Assembly: GCF_036014015.1 (NCBI RefSeq)
Contig: NZ_CP107905.1
Coordinates: 2,914,001 to 2,978,000, forward strand
DNA from: Streptomyces sp. NBC_00457
Lineage (GTDB): Bacteria; Actinomycetota; Actinomycetes; Streptomycetales; Streptomycetaceae
Reading direction: 5' to 3'
DNA length: 64,000 nt
Below, one piece after another: positions 56,968 to 64,000 of the stretch. Under the pieces are notes generated by a model. It saw only the letters and a program-made list of their open reading frames with translations. It did no database searches and was not told the DNA's origin. The first letter of the stretch is position 1; every line of letters starts with the position of its first letter. A program made the position numbers and the translations under genes.

Positions 56968-58731
56968 TCAGGGCGAGCCGGCAGGCGCTGTGCGACGGCG
57001 CCCGCCCCCGGTCGCCCCTCCCGACTCCGTGGCGGACACGGCGAGTACGGCGAGCAGGACGAGCGCGCCGGCCGGGGCGAGGACGGTCCAGGGGGCCAGT
57101 TCGGCGTAGGGCTGGTTCTCGGAGAGCAGGCGGCCCCACTCCGGGGTGGGCGGCTGTTCGCCCAGGCCGAGGAAGCCGAGGGAGGCCAGGACGAGGACGG
57201 TGGTGGGCAGCCGCAGCAGGGCGTTGCGCAGCACGGCGGGCAGCACCGCGGGCAGCAGATGACGGCGTAGCAGATACCGGGGGGCGGCGCCGAGCGAGAC
57301 CGAGGCGAGCCAGTGGCCGCTCGCGCGTTCCTCCTCGGCCAGCGCGGCGGTCTGGGCGGCGTACGGCGTCCAGCCGACCAGGCATACCGCAAGTGCCGCA
57401 CCCCATACGGACGGTCCGGTCACCGCCGTCGTCAGCAGTCCGGCGAGGACGGCCGGCAGCGTCGACATCACTTCGGTCAGGCCCACGCTGACCCCTGCCG
57501 CCATGCCGAGCAGCAGCCCGACGACGATGCTGACGGCCGTGACCGCGAGGGCGATGCCCGCCGTGCGCAGCGCTCCATGGCCCAGCCGGGCCAGCAGGTC
57601 GCGGCCGAGGGAGTCCGTGCCCAGGGGGTGCGCGGCCGAGGGCGCGAGCAGCCGGGCCGCCGTGTCCACCTGCAGGGGGTCACGCAGCAGGCCAGCCACC
57701 ACCAGGGTGAGCAGGGCGAGGGCGCACACTCCGGTGAGCAGGCGGAGGGAGCGTGGGCGCGCGAGGGCCGGCGGGTGCAGTGCGGGCAGGGCGCCGTCGC
57801 GCAGGGCGGGGCCGAGGAGGGCGCGGCGCAGGGCCTGGATGAGCAGGCCGGCGGCGACGCCGAGCAGGACGAGGGCCAGCGTCGCGGTCTGCAGCGGCGG
57901 CAGGTCCTGGGCCATGGCGGTGTCCAGGGCGAGCCGCCCGAGCCCCGGGATGTTGAAGATCTTCTCGACCGCGACCGCACCGCCGACCAGGGCGACGACC
58001 GTGGGCAGCAGTTGCGGGAGCACCCCGGACAGCGTGCGGCGCAGCGCGTTGCGGGCGATGAGGCCGGGCGGGAACCCGGAGGCGTGCCAGGTCCGCGCCC
58101 AGGGTTCGTGGAAGGCGGCGGGCAGCGCCGGGGCGAGCATCCCGCCGATCATCGCCCCGGACGGCACACCGAGCGCGAGCGCGGGCAGCACCATCGACGC
58201 GGGCCCCTCCCAGCCGCTGGAAGGGAACCAGCCCAGCCACACCCCGCACACCGTGGCGAGCAGCGAGGCCAGCAGGAACTTCGGCAGCGCGGCGAGAACG
58301 GCGGCCCCGGTGCCCGCCCGCCCCTGCCGCAGCCGTCGCCGCGACCCGAGATACAGGGTGCGGGCGCACACCAGCCCGGCGACCGCGACGGTGACCACGA
58401 ACGCGCCCAGCATCAGCGTGACGGACACCCCGAACGCGGCCGACACCTCGGGCAGCACGGGCTCGCCCGACACCCAGGAGACGCCGGCGTCCCCGCGCGG
58501 CAACCCGCCCAGCCAGTGCACGAGGTGCGCGAGCGGGCCCTCGTCCAGGCCGAGTTGCTCACGTACGGCGGTCAGCTGCGCCGGCGTCGGATCCTGATCG
58601 GCGGAGCGGGCCCGCAGGACGGTCAGCGCGGGGTCGGTCCCGGACAGCCAGGGCAGCAGTGAGACCGCCGCCAGCAGCGCCGTCCCGGCGACGGCCCGGC
58701 CGGCCCCGGCACGGACCGCGGTGACGCTCAT
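56968..58731 (-). CDS. Fused dipeptide/nickel-type ABC permease (DppB-DppC-like)
   Basis: A 587-residue protein in which a DppB-like permease (residues 1 to about 300; periplasmic DPTPAQLTAVREQLGLDEG, transmembrane bundle, EKIFNIPGLGRLALDTAMAQD) is joined to a DppC-like permease (about 320-587; HPLGTDSLGRDLLARL, then SLGFLGLGEQPPTPEWG). The usual transporter has these as separate subunits. It starts six bases after the binding-protein gene. No ATPase gene lies in the window beside it. The complex probably imports a peptide, metal chelate or metallophore. Confidence 0.9.
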   Translation of the reverse strand: MSVTAVRAGAGRAVAGTALLAAVSLLPWLSGTDPALTVLRARSADQDPTPAQLTAVREQLGLDEGPLAHLVHWLGGLPRGDAGVSWVSGEPVLPEVSAAFGVSVTLMLGAFVVTVAVAGLVCARTLYLGSRRRLRQGRAGTGAAVLAALPKFLLASLLATVCGVWLGWFPSSGWEGPASMVLPALALGVPSGAMIGGMLAPALPAAFHEPWARTWHASGFPPGLIARNALRRTLSGVLPQLLPTVVALVGGAVAVEKIFNIPGLGRLALDTAMAQDLPPLQTATLALVLLGVAAGLLIQALRRALLGPALRDGALPALHPPALARPRSLRLLTGVCALALLTLVVAGLLRDPLQVDTAARLLAPSAAHPLGTDSLGRDLLARLGHGALRTAGIALAVTAVSIVVGLLLGMAAGVSVGLTEVMSTLPAVLAGLLTTAVTGPSVWGAALAVCLVGWTPYAAQTAALAEEERASGHWLASVSLGAAPRYLLRRHLLPAVLPAVLRNALLRLPTTVLVLASLGFLGLGEQPPTPEWGRLLSENQPYAELAPWTVLAPAGALVLLAVLAVSATESGGATGGGRRRTAPAGSP

Positions 58732-58737
58732 CGGCCG

Positions 58738-60258
58738 CTACTTCAGTCGCGTGTCGATGTCGATCAGCGAGCGCTCATAGGGGTCGAGCAGCACGCCGTC
58801 GACATCGGCGGCGATGCCCTGGACGACCTTCTCGTGGACGAGCGGCACGACGGCGTCGGTGCGCAGGATCTCCGCCTCGGCCCGCATGATCTTCTCCCGC
58901 CGCCGGTCCGTGTCGGCTTCCTCGGCCGCCGACTTGACGGCCTGGTCGACCTTGGCGTCCTTCAGCCGGGCGATGTTGTAGACACCGTCGCTCATGTAGT
59001 CGCTCGCGAGGTAGGCGACCGCGTCGCCGGTGTCGAGCAGGGTCACCCGGGAGAAGACGAGTGCGTCGTACTTGCCGGCGAGGAGGTCGGCCTCCATCTG
59101 CGTGTACTCGCGTACGTCCTGCTTGACCGTGAACCCGGCCTTCTCCAGCTGCTGCTGGAGGACGGTCGCGGCCTCGGGGAGTTCGGCGCGGTTGGTGTAG
59201 GTGGCCAGGCGCAGGGTCTTGCCCTTGGCCTTCGACTCGACCTGGGCGGTGGTCGCGGCCTCGGCGCGGCCGGTCACCGCCACCCGGTCGTCGGCGGCCC
59301 AGGAGACGGCGGGCCCGAACAGGCCCTCGGCGGGGTCGGCGTAGCCGCTGAAGACCGAGTCGACGAGGGCGCCGCCGTCCACGGCCTCGCGGGCGGCGGC
59401 ACGCAGCGTCGCGTCGGTGAACAGGCCGCTGCCGGTGTTGAGGACCAGGCTGTCGGTCCGTACGGAGGGCACTTCGTGGCGGGTGTTCTCGTCGAGGAGC
59501 TTCGCCTGGGAGGTGGGAATCCACTCGGCGATGTCGACGTCGCCGCCGCGCAGGGCGTTGGCGCGGGCGGTGCCGTCGGCGATCCAGCTGACGTCGATGC
59601 CGGACGCCTTGGCCTTGCCGCCCCAGTAGCCGTCGTAACGGTCGAGTGTCGCCTTGGTCTTGCCGGTCAGCTTGGTGATCTTGAAGGGGCCGGTGCCGGT
59701 GCCGACCGGGCTGGCGGTGCCGTCCTTCGCGTACGCCTTGGCCGAGAGGATGGCAAGCGCGGGGCTGGCGAGCCGCAGCGGGAGCACGGGGTCGGCGGTC
59801 TTGGTGGTGAGGGTGACCGTGTCGGCGTCCTGGGCCTTCGCGGTCAGGGTCACATCGCTGAGGACCCGGGGCTTGGTCTCGGCCTCGTCGGCGTGGTCGA
59901 GCGCGCTGACGACCGACGCGGCGGTGACGTCGGTGCCGTCCTGGAAGGTGGCCTTGCGCAGTTCGAAGGTCCAGGTGGTGTCGTTCACCTGCTTCCAGGA
60001 TGTGGCGAGCGCGGGCGCGGCGGTGCCGTCCTTGCCCAGCGCGGTGAGGCCTTCGGCCACGGAGAGCTTGCTCAGCACGGTGGCGTCATTGCTGTACGGC
60101 GACAGCGCCTGCGCCGGCGGCACGGCGAGGGCGACCCGCAGCCGGGCGTCCGCTCCGCCCTCGGCGTCCGAACCTCCCTCGCTCGCGGCGAAACAGCCGG
60201 TCAGCAACGGGGTGAGAGCGAGTGCCGCGATGAGGCCGCGGGAGGCGGTGGTGCGCAT
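58738..60258 (-). CDS. Extracellular substrate-binding lipoprotein (peptide/nickel ABC type)
   Basis: A 506-residue binding protein. The signal peptide MRTTASRGLIAALALTPLL ends at the lipobox LTGC. The mature protein follows the SBP_bac_5 pattern (VAEGLTALGKDGTAAPALATSW, then TWTFELRKATFQDGTDVTA). Several in-frame starts exist upstream (codon TTG at 60279 and ATG at 60270); ATG 60258 is preferred because the signal peptide starts there. The iron-box-like sequence lies only 13 bases upstream. The ligand may be a siderophore or metal chelate, but peptide cannot be excluded. Confidence 0.88.
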   Translation of the reverse strand: MRTTASRGLIAALALTPLLTGCFAASEGGSDAEGGADARLRVALAVPPAQALSPYSNDATVLSKLSVAEGLTALGKDGTAAPALATSWKQVNDTTWTFELRKATFQDGTDVTAASVVSALDHADEAETKPRVLSDVTLTAKAQDADTVTLTTKTADPVLPLRLASPALAILSAKAYAKDGTASPVGTGTGPFKITKLTGKTKATLDRYDGYWGGKAKASGIDVSWIADGTARANALRGGDVDIAEWIPTSQAKLLDENTRHEVPSVRTDSLVLNTGSGLFTDATLRAAAREAVDGGALVDSVFSGYADPAEGLFGPAVSWAADDRVAVTGRAEAATTAQVESKAKGKTLRLATYTNRAELPEAATVLQQQLEKAGFTVKQDVREYTQMEADLLAGKYDALVFSRVTLLDTGDAVAYLASDYMSDGVYNIARLKDAKVDQAVKSAAEEADTDRRREKIMRAEAEILRTDAVVPLVHEKVVQGIAADVDGVLLDPYERSLIDIDTRLK

Positions 60259-60271
60259 GGAGAGCACCATA

Positions 60272-60290
60272 TAAGGCAAGGCTTACCAAC
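60272..60290 (-). promoter_or_regulatory. Iron-box-like (DmdR/IdeR) site upstream of the binding-protein gene
   Basis: The 19-base window TAAGGCAAGGCTTACCAAC matches the actinobacterial iron-box consensus at about 13 of 19 positions. It sits 13 bases before the ATG of the substrate-binding gene, close enough to occlude the promoter or start. Matched by eye. Confidence 0.55.
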
Positions 60291-60342
60291 ATTCACCCAG
60301 GTTGGTGAATTCTCAACTACTGAGATCGTTCCGAAACACGGC

Positions 60343-60371
60343 CGCGCCTCCCCCGGACGGGAGGAGGCGCG
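60343..60371. terminator. Hairpin after the DUF6299 gene
   Basis: Arms CGCGCCTCC and GGAGGCGCG with an 11-base loop, 25 bases beyond the DUF6299 stop and upstream of the iron-box promoter. Confidence 0.65.
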
Positions 60372-60395
60372 ACGGCGTGATGTCGACCTGGTGCG

Positions 60396-61010
<615 letters not shown>

Positions 61011-61109
61011 TCACGCTTGGCGGCGGGCTGTTCCGCTCACTTCACGGCCGGAGGATGGTCTGTCCATAGGGATCGTCCAAGGACGGCCCGACCGATGTGG
61101 AGGTACACC

Positions 61110-61304
61110 ATGTGTTCTCACCAGCCTTTGTGCCCCTCGGCCGACAGCAGCGCCCCGCACATCGTCGCCGCCCACCCCGAGCAGGGCTGGAACCTGCTGT
61201 GCGACGGCGCGATCGCCTTCGACGACACCGGTGAACTGCTCCCCGACGGCCGCGTCGTGGCCCCGCACCGGGTGCCGGTCGAGCACCTGGCCGTCGCCGC
61301 CTGA
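61110..61304 (+). CDS. DUF5999-family small protein
   Basis: A 64-residue protein opening with MCSHQPLCPSADS, with Cys and His residues that resemble a metal site, followed by AAHPEQGWNLLCDG and DTGELLPDGRVVAPHR. This is the DUF5999 pattern, common in Streptomyces and of unknown function. ATG 61110 has GGAGG upstream at good spacing. It ends seven bases before the convergent RidA gene. Confidence 0.85.
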   Translation: MCSHQPLCPSADSSAPHIVAAHPEQGWNLLCDGAIAFDDTGELLPDGRVVAPHRVPVEHLAVAA

Positions 61305-61311
61305 CCGGCCC

Positions 61312-61710
61312 CTACGGCAGTACGGCGAACCCGTCGAGCTCGATCAGCGCCTGTACGTCCCACAGGCGTACGACCTCCACGACCGCCATCGCCGGATAGT
61401 CCCGTCCGGCCAACCGGCGCCAGATGCCGCCCACTTCGGCGGCGTGCGCGCGGTACTCGGCGACATCCGTGGCGTAGACGGTGACGCGGGCCAGGTCGGC
61501 CGGGGTGCCGCCCGCGGCGTGCAGGGCGGTGAGCAGGTTGGTGAGGGCCTGCTCGAACTGGACCGGGAGGGTGGAGCCGGTGACCTTGCCGTCGGCGTCG
61601 AGGGCGGTCTGGCCGGCCAGGAAGACGATGCGGGAGCCGGTGGCGACGACCGCGTGCGAGAAGCCGGTGGGCGGGGAGAGCTCGGGCGGATTGACTCGCT
61701 CGGCGGTCAC
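61312..61710 (-). CDS. RidA-family enamine/imine deaminase
   Basis: A 132-residue YjgF/YER057c/UK114-family protein. The core runs IVFLAGQTALDADGKVTG, QFEQALTNLLTALHAAGGTPADLARVTVYAT and AMAVVEVVRLWDVQALIELDGFAV. The catalytic Arg expected in the RidA branch before LWDVQ-type sequence (VVRLWD) is present, so deamination of 2-aminoacrylate-like enamines is plausible. GTG 61710 overlaps the acyl-CoA dehydrogenase stop, so the two proteins are co-produced. Confidence 0.88.
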   Translation of the reverse strand: MTAERVNPPELSPPTGFSHAVVATGSRIVFLAGQTALDADGKVTGSTLPVQFEQALTNLLTALHAAGGTPADLARVTVYATDVAEYRAHAAEVGGIWRRLAGRDYPAMAVVEVVRLWDVQALIELDGFAVLP

Positions 61711-63035
61711 GGGGCCTCTCCGATCGACGCGTACAACTCCTTGGCGATGATGCCCCGTTGGACCTCGCTCGCGCCCTCGTAGATACGTGGGGCGCGCACC
61801 TCGCGATAGAGGTGTTCGAGCAGGTGACCACGGCGCAGGGCTCGGGCACCGTGCAGCTGGACGGCCGCGTCGACGACGTACTGCGCGGTCTCGGTGGCCA
61901 GCAGCTTCGCCATCGCCGCGCGCTTCGGGACGTCCGGGGCGCCTTCGTCGTACGCCGTCGCCGCCGCGTACACCATCAGGCGGGCCGCCTCCGTGCGCAG
62001 CGCCATCTCCGCGACCTGGTGGGCGACGGTCTGCAGATCCCTCAACTTGCCGCCGAAAGCGTCCCGTCCGGCGGTGTGGGCGAGGGTGGCGTCCAGGGCG
62101 GCCTGCGCCATACCGACCGCGAAGGCGCCGACGCTGGGCCGGAACAGGTTCAGGGTGCCCATGGCCACGCGGAAGCCGCGGTCGACCTCACCGAGCACGT
62201 CATCCGCGGTGACCGGCACGGCATCGAAGACCAGGCTGCCGATGGGGTGCGGGGACAGCATCTCCAGCGCGGCGCCGGTGAGGCCGGGACGGTCGGCGGG
62301 CACGAGAAAGGCGGTGACACCACGGGCGCCGGTGCCGGGCGTGGTGCGCGCGAAGACGGTGTAGCAGTCGGCCTCAGGGGCGTTGGAGATCCAGCACTTC
62401 TCGCCGGTGAGCCGCCAGCGGGAGGGGCCGTCGGGAGCAGCGAGGGGGGAGTCGTCGGTGTCGGCGGCGGGTGAGTTGTCGGGGGCGAAGGGTGAGCCGT
62501 GGGGCTCGGCAGCGGGTGAGCTGTCGAGACCGGCGAAGGGTGAGCCGTCGGGCTCGGCAGCGGGCGAGCCCTCAGTGTCGGCGCGAGGTGAGCCGTCCCG
62601 TCGAGCGGCTTCCGCTTCCCTCTCCCCCTCCCCATCCGCCCGCAGCGCCAGTGCGCCCGCGTCCGACCCCGCTCCCGGCTCGCTCAGCGCGAAGGCGGCG
62701 ATCGCCGTGCCCTCGCTGACCCGGGGCAGCCAGTGGGCGCGCTGGGCCGGGGTGCCGTAGGCGTGGACGGGGTGGGCGCCGAGGCCCTGGAGGGCGAGGG
62801 CGGTCTCGGCCTCGGTGCAGGCGTATGCGAGGGACTCGCGCATCAGGCAGAGATCGACCGCGCCGGAGGTGAACAGCCGCTCCAGCAGCCCCAGTCGGCC
62901 CAGCTCCGCCACGAGCGCACGGTTGACCCGCCCCGGCTCGCCTTTCTCCGCGAGCGGGCGCAGCCGTTCGGCGGCCAGCGTGCGCAGCTCGGCACACCAG
63001 GCGATCTGTCGCGGTTCGAGTGAGAATGCGGACAT
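61707..63035 (-). CDS. Acyl-CoA dehydrogenase with repeat-containing insert
   Basis: A 442-residue flavoenzyme. The conserved FAD and substrate landmarks are FALSEPGAGSDAGAL, GEKCWISNAPEADCY and the C-terminal QLHGARALRRGHLLEHLYREVRAPRIYEGASEVQRG. Between GAGSDAG and GEKCW it carries about 55 additional residues in seven Ser-Pro-started units of seven or eight residues (for example SPAAEPDG), coded by 62427-62591, absent from ordinary family members. Without the insert the length is about 385, the family norm. It would introduce a double bond at the alpha-beta carbons of an acyl-CoA. ATG 63035. Confidence 0.9.
   Translation of the reverse strand: MSAFSLEPRQIAWCAELRTLAAERLRPLAEKGEPGRVNRALVAELGRLGLLERLFTSGAVDLCLMRESLAYACTEAETALALQGLGAHPVHAYGTPAQRAHWLPRVSEGTAIAAFALSEPGAGSDAGALALRADGEGEREAEAARRDGSPRADTEGSPAAEPDGSPFAGLDSSPAAEPHGSPFAPDNSPAADTDDSPLAAPDGPSRWRLTGEKCWISNAPEADCYTVFARTTPGTGARGVTAFLVPADRPGLTGAALEMLSPHPIGSLVFDAVPVTADDVLGEVDRGFRVAMGTLNLFRPSVGAFAVGMAQAALDATLAHTAGRDAFGGKLRDLQTVAHQVAEMALRTEAARLMVYAAATAYDEGAPDVPKRAAMAKLLATETAQYVVDAAVQLHGARALRRGHLLEHLYREVRAPRIYEGASEVQRGIIAKELYASIGEAP
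62427..62591 (-). repeat. In-frame 24-base tandem repeat inside the acyl-CoA dehydrogenase gene
   Basis: Seven units of 21 or 24 bases encode SPRADTEG, SPAAEPDG, SPFAGLDS, SPAAEPHG, SPFAPDN, SPAADTDD and SPLAAPDG. The insert is in frame and falls in a loop between conserved strands. Confidence 0.88.
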
Positions 63036-63160
63036 CGCCGGTCCCCTCTCCCGTTCGTCTCCCCCGACGGTATCGCGCACCGTTGACTGCCGTCACCAAC
63101 ACGATACGCTCGTTGCGCGAGCCCACCACCACGCCCATCACGGCAAGGGGGCGAACCGCC

Positions 63161-64000
63161 ATGGACAACCCGGACGCCGGCGTCACCGGGCGGCCGACGA
63201 CCTCGGCCCACGTCGACTCCTTCGCGCGCGAGCACCTGCCGCCGCCCGACCAGTGGCCCGAGCTCCGCTTCGATCTGCCGGAGCTGCGTTACCCCGACCG
63301 GCTGAACTGCGCCGCCGAACTGCTCGCCGGGCCGGACGACGACCGGTCGGCGTTCCACACGCCGAACGGCGACACATGGTCGTACGGCACACTGCGCGCC
63401 CGAGTCGACCGGCTCGCGCATCTGCTCACCGATGACCTGGGCGTCGTGCCCGGCAATCGCGTCCTGTTGCGCGGCCCCACCACCCCCTGGCTGGCCGCCT
63501 GCTGGCTGGCGGTGCTGAAGGCGGGCGCGGTCGCGGTGACCGTGCTGGCCCAGCAGCGTCCGCACGAGCTGAGGACCATGTGCGAGATCGCCGAGGTGCG
63601 GCACGCGCTGTGCGACATCCGGGCCGTGGACGACCTCGCCAAGGCCGAGATACCGGGGCTGCGCATCACGACGTACGGCGGCGACGCCCCGGACGACCTG
63701 CTGCACCGCACGGCGCCCGACACGCCGTACCCGGCCGTGGACTCCGCCGCCGACGACGTGGCGCTGATCGCCTTCACCTCCGGCACCACCGGCCGCCCCA
63801 AGGGGTGCATGCACTTCCACCGGGATGTGCTCGCGATAGCGGACACCTTCTCCAAGCATGTGCTGCGCCCACATGTGGGCGATGTCTTCGCCGGCAGTCC
63901 CCCGCTCGGCTTCACCTTCGGGCTCGGCGGTCTGGTGATCTTCCCGATGCGGGCCGGCGCGAGCGCGCTGCTGCTCGAACAGGCGGGCCCCAAGCAGCTG
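63161..64000 (+). CDS. Benzoate/aminobenzoate-CoA ligase-like AMP-binding protein, 3' partial
   Basis: The first 280 residues of an adenylate-forming enzyme, cut by the window end. The N-terminal extension (REHLPPPDQWPEL) and the phosphate loop AFTSGTTGRPKG, followed by MHFHRDVLAIADTF, resemble benzoate- and 2-aminobenzoate-CoA ligases. It is divergent from the acyl-CoA dehydrogenase gene; the gap of 125 bases probably holds both promoters. AAGGGGG lies upstream of ATG 63161. The substrate is probably an aromatic acid. Confidence 0.85.
   Translation, partial: MDNPDAGVTGRPTTSAHVDSFAREHLPPPDQWPELRFDLPELRYPDRLNCAAELLAGPDDDRSAFHTPNGDTWSYGTLRARVDRLAHLLTDDLGVVPGNRVLLRGPTTPWLAACWLAVLKAGAVAVTVLAQQRPHELRTMCEIAEVRHALCDIRAVDDLAKAEIPGLRITTYGGDAPDDLLHRTAPDTPYPAVDSAADDVALIAFTSGTTGRPKGCMHFHRDVLAIADTFSKHVLRPHVGDVFAGSPPLGFTFGLGGLVIFPMRAGASALLLEQAGPKQL

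Overview
The window is a high-GC actinobacterial chromosome segment, almost certainly Streptomyces. It carries a SacA/AcnA-type aconitase, small Streptomyces-typical families (DUF4236, DUF5999, DUF6299), a TioE-type double-MerR regulator beside a UvrA-like ATPase, PucR and IclR regulators, an ABBA prenyltransferase, GTG/TTG starts and many 4-base ATGA/GTGA gene overlaps. Families were named by reading the translations and were not confirmed by database search.

1-7956 (+): an aromatic-catabolism operon. It holds a metallo-beta-lactamase-fold hydrolase cut by the window edge, an extradiol ring-cleavage dioxygenase, a fumarylacetoacetate-hydrolase-family enzyme, an acyl/aryl-CoA ligase, a flavin monooxygenase, an ACMSD-type amidohydrolase and a TetR regulator. 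8089-16068: accessory ground with an SRPBCC protein and divergent MmyB-type regulator, an MBL hydrolase, an SDR, an aldo/keto reductase and three frameshifted genes (SMP-30-like, TetR, TniQ-like).

16069-26429: acnA and an HTH-MurA fusion gene flank a compact biosynthetic island on the minus strand: ATPase, flavodoxin, SnoaL-like protein, AvrD-like protein, KAS III, ACP, then a terminator hairpin and an ABBA aromatic prenyltransferase. I rate this as the most promising undescribed system: a probable prenylated or syringolide-like small-molecule pathway. 26677-28724: an IS5 fragment followed by an HflX N-domain-only protein, a DUF3885-like protein and a YrhB/Imm35-like protein.

28835-42114 (-): a ten-gene, mostly overlapping operon encodes a PotABCD-type ABC importer, class III aminotransferase, zinc deacylase, aldehyde dehydrogenase, aldo/keto reductase, HAD enzyme and PuuB-like oxidase. 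A second deacylase with a SolA-like oxidase lies just upstream. Together they look like uptake and breakdown of an (acylated) amine. Two duplicated IclR regulators sit next to it. 44116-49693 (-): gabT, a fused FAD/iron-sulfur dehydrogenase and gabD overlap head to tail, with a divergent PucR regulator. 51691-56881: lipoprotein beta-carbonic anhydrase, UvrA-like ATPase, TioE-like regulator and a VOC protein. 56968-60258: a substrate-binding lipoprotein and a fused two-domain ABC permease behind an iron-box-like sequence. 60396-64000: DUF6299, DUF5999, RidA, an acyl-CoA dehydrogenase with a repeat insert, and a benzoate-CoA-ligase-like gene cut by the window end.

No rRNA, tRNA or CRISPR array was recognised.
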